DNA from: Symsagittifera roscoffensis
Lineage: Eukaryota > Xenacoelomorpha > Acoela > Convolutidae
Reading direction: 5' to 3'
NCBI RefSeq assembly: GCF_963678635.1
Contig: NC_087062.1
Coordinates: forward strand, 3,040,001 to 3,104,000
DNA: 64,000 nt
Part shown: positions 47,893 to 58,026 of the stretch, piece after piece
Position numbering within the stretch: the stretch's first letter is position 1
Layout of the letters: every line of letters begins with the position of its first letter
Notes under the pieces: generated by a model
Told to the model about the DNA's origin: nothing
Database searches by the model: none
What the model saw: the letters and a program-made list of their open reading frames with translations, nothing else
Translations under genes and position numbers: made by a program

Positions 47893-49065
47893 TTACTGTA
47901 ACACAGCGGAATTTCTTCCCACAAAGTATGTATCCATCGTTGCTACGAAATTCCCTATTCTCCTTTCATTGGTTTCGAATGCTCTCAACCTAGGAGTTTG
48001 TACCACGGAGACTGCTCCGAGCAACATCCTTCTTATCAGAGGGAATTCAGGGATTGCCTCCGACAGCTTCTCGTAATCACCCCAGTCTTTCGTCTCTTCT
48101 CTCACCTTGTGATATGCTGCAGTGAGACGAGGAACTCTGCTCATTTCACCATTCGTCTTGTCATAGGGTCTCAGATTACAGAGCTTTGGAAACACCTCGA
48201 TGTGTCCTCTTTCTACTTCTCCCATGCGATCACGGAAGTGATCGCCAAAGTTGATGACTGTCATCTCTGGCTCTGATATTTTCGCAAATAACAGATCTTC
48301 ACTCATGAGCTCCCGCAATGTGTGCTGCTCACACCAGCTCAGCACACTACCGTCCACTGCTGATATGAGGTTCAGGTGCAGCACCGACCTCCTATACGCC
48401 TCCACCTTAACGTCAGGGAACGCAAACGTGACTGCTGGTCTATAGATCACTGTCACAAACTCTGTGGCTCCTCTGATCAGTGCTAAGGGATCGGTTCTCA
48501 TAGCCAAGCTCAGATCGGTTAACAGGGGCATGCCTCCAACATGTCGTCTAACATCTTCTTCTCTTTCGATAGTCTCATCTTCTCCCGTTCCAAAGCGATT
48601 TTGTTGTAAGAGATATTGGATAAGAGTGTGTCTCAGGTCTCTTATCTTATTCCACGAGTCCGTGGATTTCTTCATATCTAAATTCCTCACTCTCTCTTTC
48701 ATCTGCTCTGGACAACGTGTCAATTTCATTAGTCCTCCCAAGTTTCCGTGGGTAATCGCAATCAGTGTTAGAAGCCCACCTAACCGCAGGTTCTGGATTC
48801 CTTCGGTGAGCAGCATCGCCGGTCCTTTCACGAAACTGTCTGCTCCAAACGTCACGAACAAGGCTAGTAGTTTCACTATTGACACTTCCACTACTGCTTG
48901 GAGGAATTCCTTTATCAAGTAATGAGAAACTTTCGGGTAGATTTTTGCCAAGAAGGACGCGGTCCATCCAGCTCCCAACCCTTCCAGTATGCTGTTTGTC
49001 CGTTCAAAGCCTTCCTGTCCCTTCACTTCTTGGGTCCAGAAGGTTTCCAGGGTAATCTGACACAT
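47893..49065 (-). pseudogene. Retroelement ORF-B, middle part, copy B
   Basis: A 390-residue frame. Upstream codons remain open beyond the ATG, and the preceding piece (49071-50276) runs into it by a one-base frame change near 49080, so its apparent start is not genuine. It contains hydrophobic stretches, IVKLLALFVTFGADSF and LGGLLTLIAITHG (about residues 64-107), that could be membrane-associated or buried helices. There is no signal peptide or cysteine pattern of an envelope protein. Function unknown. Confidence 0.65.
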
Positions 49066-49070
49066 TCTGT

Positions 49071-50276
49071 TTACAAATTCAGCGGTCTTTTCTTCGGCAT
49101 TTTCCGCCAGTTTACCTCCTTTAACAAGTAGGCATGGATCTTCGTGATCATCACAGGGCCTTGCTCAAAAGCATCGGGGCCCAATGCCGCTACTCGAGGA
49201 TTTAGGTGTAGACACTGGTTGGCTTCCGGCTTGGTTCTCAAAACCATCGCCTCCAAATGAGCTCTAGTCTCCAGTGAACTTTTCCTTCTCGTGTATTCAC
49301 CTGTCCCTTCCATTGCTCGGAACCATAAGTCGTTGGACATCGCTACGATCACTTGATGGTCGTCGTCTACTCCCGGTTTCAGTTTGAGCTGACGACTGAA
49401 ATTGGACAGTTCCAACCCCAGCACCTCGTCCAACACTAACATGTGCAGCGCATGGTCCTTGAATCCTCTCATCGCGTTCGAGATATCTGACCACACTGCA
49501 GGTAATTCAGCCCTGAGTGGCCTCAGGTTCTCCATCTCTATCATGCGATTTGGGGATGATATGATCACATCATATTTTCCTTCCGAAAGCAAGGTCACAA
49601 TCGCATACACGAATTTCAGTCCATCCGGGATATGTGCATACCCCAGAGACAACGCGAATACTACTCTCGGTGTCACTTTGGTGAACGACCCCTCCTTCGT
49701 CGCATCCACCACTTCACCCATCGACTCAAGGATATCTTTTATCGCTGGCCACACAGCATTCTCTGCCGTTGTAGGATCTCTGAGTCTGCTCAGAAAACCT
49801 CTACTGTGTAGATGGTCATTGATGCCAGCAAACACGATCGTAATTGGGTTCATGTCCGTCTGCCTTTGTACCCCTATAGCCAGAGATACCGATTGCAGTA
49901 GGTCCAGATCGACCGCTGCCGACATTATAACGTCCGGCCAAAACAGAGACTTGGAGGTATACACGAACTCTGAATTCGCTACTATCATGATCTTGGCCTT
50001 CCTCTTTTCTGCTTTGTCATAGGCGGCGAAGATGGTCTCATCTTTCTTTATCGCTTTCAACCCGCCATATCTTTGGACATCACCATCTTGATTCACTAGT
50101 TTCGGGTATATTCTCTCCTTTACATGACCTGGGGTTGAGCTCACTTGCCTGAACATCTTCACATGTTGTTCGATCGGCGCCCTTGTCACTAGAAATCTTC
50201 CAGGTCTCTCTCCTCGATTCCCTTCATCATGATTCAATCTCACATCTTGCAATGGTCTCGCGTTCACTGGACCCAT
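49071..50276 (-). pseudogene. Retroelement ORF-B, N-terminal part with SGNH-like GIND motif, copy B
   Basis: Begins with ACAATGG, a good initiation context, at 50276. The 401 residues contain IMIVANSEF (about 96-104), positioned like the nucleophile strand of SGNH hydrolases, and ITIVFAGINDHLHSRG (about 145-160), whose GIND resembles block III GxND. The expected GDS nucleophile is NS and no clear block V DxxH is seen, so it may be a non-catalytic relative. The frame is lost to a one-base shift just before the stop at 49071, and the protein continues in the next piece. Spacing suggests ORF-B follows ORF-A closely. Confidence 0.6.
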
Positions 50277-50313
50277 TGTATTGTTAGAGGGCAGCCCTCT
50301 AGGTCAGCAAATC

Positions 50314-50673
50314 TCAAGGCCGTCGTGGAGCTGAATTTTTTATGCTAGCGGCTATCAACCAGTCTACGCCGGTTATCGAGTACAGTCTGCTGACGGATAG
50401 CGTCGCTCCATTCAGCATCCTCCTTGCATCTTCGATGAAGCTTACCCTCTGGAGATCCAGCTTCATTAGTTCGTCTTTGTATACATGCCAGGGAGATGGT
50501 ATGGGTCTTGACCACATCAACGAGCCTCTGCCCGGGCGTCTCTCCTCTCGACTGGTACTTGTCGTCTCCGATCTCGTGTCCGATCTAGACGTGCTCGCTG
50601 TCTCTTCAACTGGGTTGACAGGTCCTATTCTTCTCCTAGGATGGATGGTCCTCCTCATCGGCGCTTCTCCCAA
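50314..50673 (-). pseudogene. Retroelement ORF-A, C-terminal tail after a frameshift, copy B
   Basis: Continuation of the hydrolase frame after a 23-base duplication (ATTGGGAGAAGCG repeated 23 bases apart, about 50662-50697) changed the reading frame. It is rich in Ser, Thr and Arg (ETASTSRSDTRSETTSTSRE) and ends with a short hydrophobic segment. It has no start codon of its own that looks genuine. Confidence 0.6.
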
Positions 50674-51755
50674 TCGATCCTGTACGCTTCTCCCAATTGA
50701 CCTGGTTCGCTGGAGCTCTGTTGTCTGTAGTTCGTGACGGCCGGGACCGTCCCCAAGCGTGTTTCCAGGCTAGGAGGCACAAAGGTGGTAATCACCGCGT
50801 CATTCGCTGTTCCGTCTTCCTTCAGCACTCCTGTGTCAAAGAATTCCGCCTCTAGTTCATCCAACCGCTCTTGGAAGACTCGATTCAACCAAGCCTGTCC
50901 TTCGATACTATCGAAGTGGATGCCGTCCGTGGTCAATCTGGTCTGATCCATAGCTCTCAACTCATGTTCGATGACCATGAGGATCATTCTTCCGGCATTC
51001 CGACTTGCGAGATTCCTCAAGATGTTATTCCACCTGACGACTCCTTCGTTGTGCCTTCTTCCTGCTGCTGTCAAGCTCCTCGTGTTCATTGGCACAGTGC
51101 AAACGGTCAGTACCGTGCAATTGAATTTCTGCCAGAGGGTAGTAAACAAGCACACCATCATTGATCCCCATAGTGCTTCCTGCTCATCCGAACCTCTGGA
51201 GATGTCATTCGTTCCAACCAGGATCATCACATTGGGGATCCTCCCTGGACCCATTAGTTCCAACATTCGATATAACTGGGCTATCGTCGCGCCTCCGAAG
51301 ACCATCACCGTGGTGACCCAAGAGGTCCTCAAATTCCATAGTACTCTAACCAAGCTGTCTCCCAGTATCAAATGTGATGTCCCCAGTGGCGGTTGTTGCA
51401 GGTTTACTGCCGGGTTCCACGTCGCTCGATTGAAGCAAGCTCTCGGATCTGTCTCCGGAACTCCCGTAAAATTATATCTCAATTGATTGTTCTTTTGTGC
51501 GTCTATTACACGTGACACTTTCTTCGCTGGCATCTTATGTATTCTTCTCTCTGGGGCCTTCGAGCTCCCCATGAGTGGCGTCACGTCACTTATACCCTGT
51601 CTGATCACGTTGTGGGAGAGTCGTACTCTGCCCGTGTCGTCGATCGTTCCATAGGGTGCGGTAACCCCAGAACCTGGCGCATTCTTGTTGGCGACCAGTC
51701 GTCCAGCTGTCTCTATCAGCTTCCTCACCGTTTGTTCCACGACGGGGTCACCCAA
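50655..51755 (-). pseudogene. Retroelement ORF-A: SGNH/GDSL hydrolase domain, copy B
   Basis: All four catalytic blocks of the SGNH hydrolase fold are visible in order: LILGDSLVRV with S134; MVFGGATI with the block II glycine at 154-155; LVGTNDISR with N183; and TTDGIHFD with D277 and H280. The family comprises esterases and lipases acting on ester-linked acyl or acetyl groups, so an esterase activity is plausible, with unknown substrate. The piece is in frame with 51906-52154 and 52179-52583, separated only by TGA 51906-51908 and TAA 52179-52181, so ORF-A originally began at 52583. Its 3' end is disturbed by a 23-base duplication. Esterase domains are known in ORF1 of some non-LTR elements but are not a standard part of Ty3/gypsy elements. 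Confidence 0.8.
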
Positions 51756-51905
51756 GGTGTCACTAGGGTCCGGGATGTCACTCGATCTGTCGCTGTCGGG
51801 AGCCGTGTCTCCGTTCTCTGACTCATTTCTCGAGGCGTCAAGAGCTCCATCGGGGACTGCCCACGAGGAATACTCCTTGCCGGTATCATTTCTCCACGGC
51901 CGTTG

Positions 51906-52154
51906 TCAACGCCATCCGTTCCGATCGCTCCTTGTAGCCTGCCTCAAGCGCTCAATTTCTTGACCCTGCTTTTTGTTGTAGTCTTCGAACAATTTTTTCC
52001 ACATGTCCCGATCTTCCTCCGTAATGAGCATGGTTTTGGTCATCTCGTCCAGCTCCATTTTCGTCCCTTCCAGTTCATCCTTCATCCCATCCAGATCTTG
52101 CATGGTTTGGTTCGTCTGAACCTTTTGTCCCACGTTCGCCCTCTTTGGTGGCAC
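51906..52154 (-). pseudogene. Retroelement ORF-A, coiled-coil segment, copy B
   Basis: 82 residues with a strongly charged heptad-like helix (MKDELEGTKMELDEMTK, then EIERLRQA), probably an oligomerisation region ahead of the hydrolase. It is in frame with both neighbours. The stops around it (CGT TGA CAA and GCC TAA TCT) look like simple nonsense changes. Confidence 0.65.
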
Positions 52155-52178
52155 AGCTGCTCTCAGTGGTGAACCAGA

Positions 52179-52583
52179 TTAGGCAGCCTCGCTGTTCATC
52201 TCCTGATGCATTCTCGTCAGCCCAGGTTTGGGCTTGGAGGGCATAGGCATTTCACCTGGTTGGTAAGTCCTAGAAATTCCCAATCCAGGCTCATTCGCCA
52301 GGTCACTCCCTGAGAGAGCCCCGTTTCTCCACCTCATCACTCTCATGTTCGGGCGGTCTAGCACTCCCCTCTCTCCATATGCTGCCATCAACAGAAATTC
52401 CGTGGGGCGGTTCCCATGGTTGTCATGCCCCAAGATGTTGATCAGGGCGGTCAGCAACATGACTACCTCTGGGTCCTCCAGAGCAAAGTCTCGATCCATT
52501 AGCCGACGATAGATCTCATCTATCATCGGTCCTACATATGCCTCTGCCAGGTCCATCAATCCATCCAAGTTGAAATTCTCCAT
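52179..52583 (-). pseudogene. Retroelement ORF-A, N-terminal segment, copy B
   Basis: Starts with ATG at 52583 (MENFNLDGLMDLAEAY). 134 residues, mainly helical with acidic N-terminus, then a Pro-rich tail, up to TAA 52179. It is the natural start of ORF-A, since upstream is a non-coding spacer with microsatellites. No domain recognised. Confidence 0.65.
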
Positions 52584-52919
52584 ACTGTTCTTCAGATTCG
52601 ATTTGATTTGATTTGATTTGGCAATTTATTAAAATCAATCGGTCTCTAAAATTTTGGAATTCGACCTAAGAATGGACAGTCCAAAGTTTGGATCTATTCT
52701 TAAGATCGTCATTCAGTTGTTCATGTTCACTAACCCCTTCTTACCCAGGATCTTAATAACATAACACATAACATAACATAACACACATATCACACATTAC
52801 ATACAACTTAGTCTTTAGCCTAACACCCTCTCGCACGTCACTCAGCCTATACTTAAGTAATATTTTTTATGTAAATATACTTGTATATTAGTATCAGAGA
52901 ATATTACGTGTACAAGCGC
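52584..52919 (-). other. Spacer between macro-domain ORF and ORF-A, copy B
   Basis: Non-coding spacer of about 300 bases, shared with copy A (27696-27925). It contains a TTTGA microsatellite at about 52599-52620 and an AACAT microsatellite at about 52757-52782. Its place between two large coding blocks makes it a candidate for an internal promoter, a splice acceptor or an internal translation start for ORF-A. None of these is shown. Confidence 0.5.
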
Positions 52920-53981
52920 TTACAATTTCCGAGGATGCAGTCGTCCTCTGTTTGGATCGTACACTGGAAGCGAGAGCTCCTTCACGTCCATTTCCACGAA
53001 GAAGTCCCTCAACCTCGTCAAGGACAAGAATAGGTTCTCTGGATCCACGTGCTGCTTCTCCGTCGCCCTCGTTACCAAGAAGCATAGATATTTTCCCGGT
53101 ATCTGTGACGCCGCCGGAGGTAAGGCTGCTACGCCCCCTACTCCTGGTCGTTGATTCCAAAGGAATTCCACGTTTTTGTATTCTCTCTTAAAATCTGCCG
53201 CTAACGCTGTCCTAAAACTCATGTCTGCTGTGATTGCTATCGCACATGTTCTATTTGTGAGTATGAAATCACTGTCTGTTAGTATTATGTTACTTGAATA
53301 TTCATTTGGTAAGTTAAAATATGACTCAACGACCCTCCCTATTTCAGGTTTATTAGGTTCTTCGCCTGTTTCTGCTTCTACGTCTCCTGTTTCTCTTGCT
53401 ACTCTTAATTTTTTTATTATCAAGTTTTCAGTGTGTGTAAGTCCTACCCCCACTCCCCGGTCAAAAATATTCATCGACGTCCCCGTCGATCGCATACCGG
53501 GTATCAAGTCGAGGTTAGAAGCTGGGATGAGTAGTTGTCCTTCCTGGGCCGCCCAGGAAGGATCATCTCGTTCGGTCTTGATGTATTTCATGCTTGCACG
53601 ATCTACGTCTTGAATCGTGACGCTGGTCTCCTCTGGGTCCGACGTCATTTCGTTCAGCCATTCCAAGACACGCAGGTTCGTCAAGTCTTGTTCATATGAC
53701 TGCTGTTGCTCGTCGTCGAATTCTACCTCGGGTTTCGACCAGTCGTCGACCCACTCATCGTCGTGATCATCGACTATGTCAATGTCTTGTGACACAGTTA
53801 TTTCTTCTAGCCCCTCTACTTCTTCCACTATCTTCTTCAGATCTATCCTATCCACTACAAAGTCGTCACCGTAAGGATTATATTTCTTTCTTGGTCTTGT
53901 CCCGTCCATCTGACGAGCCTGTATCGTGAACGGAAGATCCGGTTCCAGATTCTTGGGAACCTCTATCTGTTCGGGATCTTC
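52920..53981 (-). pseudogene. Macro-like domain and acidic linker of pol, copy B (5'-truncated)
   Basis: Matches the last two thirds of the copy A frame 27926-29629 almost residue for residue. The frame is open up to the junction near 53981, where element sequence ends and the duplicated segment begins. Near the end a TAC codon of copy A is TAA here (52920-52922), so the last strand of the domain is cut off, although the codons after the stop still match copy A. The macro-like core, LAADFKREYKNVEFLW and GKYLCFLVTR, is kept. Confidence 0.75.
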
Positions 53982-55943
53982 TTTCTTAAGCCACGCTTCA
54001 GAAATCTAACATGATCTTCTTTCTTAAGCCACGCTTCAGAAATCTTCAAAACTGTTTTTTCACCGATTTTTTAACCTGCGTGCGCGTTCAAATGACAATT
54101 TGAAATTTAAAAAGGGCAAATATCGGATTATTTGCATTTGTTGAACTTACTTTATAGATTTTATGCTCTTTTGTTTCCACGGGATCTGGATAAAATTCTA
54201 CAACCCCACTTCGTTTGAGTAGTAAGTCAAAAAGAAAAAAATTAGTTAATGGAATTGATATCCGCTCAATTTTTTTCAGTTTTGCTGGAAATTTAATTGG
54301 ATCGGAGCTTACACTACCCAAAAATTTTTTTTGCGTTCTCTAGGTTTTCTATCCGAGGAAGAGAAATAAAAAACTGCCGCATAAAACAACAAAAATTTAA
54401 TGCTAAGCATTGCAAAAAAGTTATGTTTCCATGGCCAAACCGTCGCCAACAAAAGTACAAAATTAATATTTTTCTGAAAAGTTTTGCAGTATTGTATATT
54501 ATATAAGCAGTTTGTATATCAAAATTGGGTTGTTGATGGGTTTGCTTACTTCTTGGTGGGTTGCAATTTCGCATGTGTTTGCTGTTTTCGAAGAATTACT
54601 ATATGAATTACTGATTTTAACAAAACTGGGATTTTATTTGTTAATTTTCTGCATATTTGCGTAAAATCGTTTCTAAAAGCTCCTAATGGCGTAGCTGTAC
54701 ACACGGAAATTGTTCGAGGGTAGAATGTGTTGTTTAAGAACTTAATTAGTTTTTCTAGGTTACTCACTGCTTCCTTTGCGTCAAAACGGTCTAAAAGGCG
54801 CCAATTAGTAGAGTTATGTGTTTTACAATCCCTTGATTTGTTGTTTCTTACACGTTCCACCAGTCCAAAAAATTTGTGGCCCTTAAATCCTCTTGCCAAA
54901 GCATTTTCAGATATTTGCTTGCCGCTTACTCTATTGATTATGGAGTCGCCCAGTAATAAGCCATGATATTCGCCTTCCTTGGTAAAAGTAAGTGTTTCCT
55001 TGGTTTGACATTTTTTCTTGTTTGGAAACTTTTTTTTTGCGAAAACGGAATTGAAAAGGAGTATTAATTTGATGTTTTTCTAAGTGTTTTGTTCTTTGAG
55101 CATGGCGAAAATTCTCAAATCTTTTTGAAAATCGCACAGGTCATTGAAATTGGCCGTTAATTTTAAGGATCCATTGAGTCATCTTTTTTCAAAAATGGAG
55201 TTTTATTTGCTTTTTTTTTCAGTTCAGTGGGAAAAACATCCTCATCTTTGCAGGCTTGAATAACAAACGTTAGTTGTGGAACAATTATTGATTCACCGTC
55301 GTTTACTGCCCAAGCAGCAACAGTACAAGGCCATAGTGGTTTTCGGATTCTTATTTTTCGCATCGTTATATCATAAAATTGCTTCAATGTTATGTGCTGA
55401 AAATTAAAGATTGGTAATTCAGAAGATTTATAATTTTCAGTTTTGTTCTGCATTCTGATTCGAACCAAAACTATTTTCACCACCTTTTTGCTTTAAAATT
55501 ACGAACAAATCTCTGTTCGATAAGCATAAGATACTAAATTTAACAGCATTGATGTTTTGAGAGTAAATACATTGATATTATTGAAACAAAAGAGGAGTGG
55601 ATTGAGTTTGACGAAACTCCTTTAGGGCGTGTCAAAGCAAAATCTATTTCCTTTTCTTTTCTCAATTCACTAATCAGATAATCAGTAACTAAGAAAAATT
55701 CGCTCTGTTGGTGTTATAAAATAAATTTAATCACATTTTTTTTACTGGCACCAATAAAAAGAGATTTGCATTCAAGACACACTAACTCATATTTTTCGCC
55801 CTTAAACAAGTTTAAATCGTTTCCCGATTTTGGGGCCAATTTAAATGCAATGTACAATAAAATGCCACCAACTTTTTTTTCATCACCAATTGTCTGTCAT
55901 ATCTAAACATCACATGTGTATGAGGTTCAAAGATCAATAATTT
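53977..55943 (-). pseudogene. Duplicated segment, unit 1: GDSL-like gene fragment with introns
   Basis: This AT-rich segment differs in composition from the flanking retroelement. On the minus strand around 54880-54990 a frame reads EYHGLLLGDSIINRV, a typical GDSL block I, and continues through ALARGFKGHKF to RTISVCTATPLGAF near 54690. A plausible donor GTAATT near 54620, an acceptor TGCGGCAG near 54375 and a downstream frame ending at 54088 suggest a spliced gene. An upstream frame at 55163-55483 may be another exon. I see no clear GxND or DxxH, so function is uncertain. The first 30 bases repeat at 54013-54045, a relic of a further tandem copy. Confidence 0.45.
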
Positions 55944-56948
55944 AACATGATCTTCTTTCTTAAGCCACGCTTCAGAAATCTTCAAAACTGTTTTTTCACC
56001 GATTTTTTAACCTGCGTGCGCGTTCGAATGACAATTTGAAATTAAAAAAGGGCAAATATCGGATTATTTGCATTTGTTGAACTTACTTTATAGATTTTAT
56101 GCTCTTTTGTTTCCACGGGATCTGGATGAAATTCTACAACCCCACTTCGTTTGAGTAGTAAGTCAAAAATGAAAAAATTAGTTAATGGAATTGATATCCG
56201 CTCAAATTTTTTCAGTTTTGCTGGAAATTTAATTGGATCGGAGCTTACACTACCCAAAAAATTTTTTGCATTCTCTAGGTTTTTTATCCGAGGAAGAGAA
56301 ATAAAAAACTGCCGCACAAAACAACAAAAATTTATTGCTAAGAATTGCAAAAAAGTTATGTTTCCATGGCAAAACCTTCGCCAACAAAAGTACAAAATTA
56401 ATATTTTTCTGAAAAGTTTTGCAGTATTGTATATTATATAAGCAGTTTGTATATCAAAATTGGGTTGTTGATGGGTTTGCTTACTTCTTGGTGGGTTGCA
56501 ATTCCGCATGTGTTTGCTGTTTTCGAAGAATTACTATATGAATTACTGATTTTAACAAAACTGGGAGTTTATTTGTTAATTTTCTGCATATTTGCGTAAA
56601 ATCGTTTCTAAAAGCTCCTAATGGCGTAACTGTACACACGGAAATTGTTCGAGGGTAGAATGTGTGGTTTAAGAACTTAATTAGTTTTTCTAGGTTACTC
56701 ACTGCTTCCTTTGCGCCAAAACGGTCTAAAAGGCGCCAATTAGTAGAGTTTTGTTTTACAATCCCTTGATTTGTTGTTTCTTACACGTTCCACCAGTCCA
56801 AAAATTTGTGGCCCTTAAATCCTCTTGTCAAAGCATTGTCAGATATTTGCTTGCCGCTTACTCTATTGATTATGGAGTCGCCCAGTAATAAGCCATGATA
56901 TTCGCCTTCCTTGGTAAAAGTAAGTGCTTCCTTGGTTTGACATTTTTT
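55944..56948 (-). pseudogene. Duplicated segment, unit 2 (partial copy of unit 1)
   Basis: Repeats 54008-55010 of unit 1 at an offset of 1936 bp with a few percent divergence. It ends inside the gene near the word GACATTTTTTC. It keeps the GDSL-like block, the proposed intron and the last exon (56042 to about 56310), and there the last exon frame is uninterrupted. A small deletion near 56749 breaks the upstream frame. It therefore cannot make the whole protein. Confidence 0.5.
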
Positions 56949-57082
56949 CCCGGTCTTAGCTATTAAAACTATTGTTCCGATTGTTAATATGTTGGTTGAT
57001 TTTATTGGAATGATGTTTTTTATTTGATGCTTCTATTGCAATTTAAAAATAAAGTACTCTGGAAATTTCGAATTGCTCATAT
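56949..57082. other. Unassigned AT-rich DNA
   Basis: About 130 bases between the duplicated segment and the LTR. Nothing recognisable. It does not match the primer-binding region that should follow the LTR, so element leader sequence has been lost here. Confidence 0.5.
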
Positions 57083-58026
57083 TGTATCATTCGCCCGGAA
57101 GTTTATATCGACGGAAAATAAAGCCAGGTTATGAATTGACTGGCTAGCGTTTACATACAGCTTCACCTGCTTTTAACCGTCCCTTCTTAAACCAGTTCTA
57201 TGTGTGGTCCTTCAACATCGGGTCGACAAAGTCATTACTGTTTTTGAGCCATCGGCCAGAACGCGCAGATCATCTTAGTTACATGCGAAATAGTGAGATC
57301 ATGGCTGGGTCTCAGTATCCCTAGAGACGAAGTCATTCCTAAAAACAGGGCTACTTCTTGCTTTTTATATTACTATTGTTTTTGTCCAGTAAATAAAAAT
57401 CATCATATCCATCGGAAATGGATCAACCCTTTCCCTCAACTCCTAGCTTCTCATTATCTGAAAACGAAATTTGATGTTAGTTAATTCAATTCAGGACATA
57501 TCCGGAAGCTAAAAGTTGTTAAAATGCAGTTTCAGGACATATCCGGAAGCTAAAAGTTGTTAAAATGCAGTTTCAATTTCTTCCTTGGAATCCGGACGAA
57601 GAGCGGTCTTGTCGTCCTTCGGAAGCGTGGTAAAATCCTCCCGATACCCTTCCGGATTCTCTGGAATTGCTCGGTAATGATTGTTTAGCTCCAATTGTTA
57701 CAATTCGGACAGTCTCGATCGTAATTTCAATAGTTCTCACACCTTTTTTTCATTATCGAGTGTCAATGCTGCTATTTTCTAGCGAAAATCGGTCTGTTCT
57801 GATTTTCGCTGTTTTTAATGTTCGCGAAACCTCAAGGCCGTGGCGCGTCTTTATTTTCAAAGGAATTTTTAAAAAATACTTCGTCACTTCAAATTTACCT
57901 CTCTCAGTTCGTCAAATCGCACGATTAGCACTGTTAATCCATCGAAACTGCCAATTTTCTCACGGCTGCTCTTATAAAGTTTCGATATTGCCATGCGTTT
58001 TGGCGCCAATCTAGTCGAATGTCACA
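57083..58026 (-). mobile_element. Diverged LTR of the same retroelement family (944 bp)
   Basis: On the minus strand it begins TGTGACATTCGACTAG and ends CTTCCGGGCGAATGATACA, the same inverted ends as the LTRs at 40479-42299. Internal blocks such as TCATGGCTGGGTCTCAGTATCC and AAAAACAGGGCTACT match them. The hairpin stem is not recognisable here. It contains a 41-bp direct duplication at about 57492-57573 and a CCGGA box near 57646. Flanking bases do not form a target duplication, so it is not a clean solo LTR. It may be the 5' LTR of copy B after loss of gag-pol. Confidence 0.7.
57492..57573. repeat. Two tandem copies of a 41-bp unit in the LTR
   Basis: CAGGACATATCCGGAAGC followed by TAAAAGTTGTTAAAATGC and a short tail is repeated twice. 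The other two LTRs have one related copy, so the duplication is private to this LTR. Confidence 0.8.

Noticed and set aside
47893-49065. Envelope gene of an endogenous retrovirus
   Set aside because: It has some hydrophobic segments but no signal peptide, no cleavage site, no cysteine-rich ectodomain and no terminal anchor.
45760-53909. Bacterial-style operon or integrated DNA virus
   Set aside because: The frame order is continuous with an integrase-macro frame in copy A, a related spacer and LTRs bracket the genes, and no viral hallmark gene is present.
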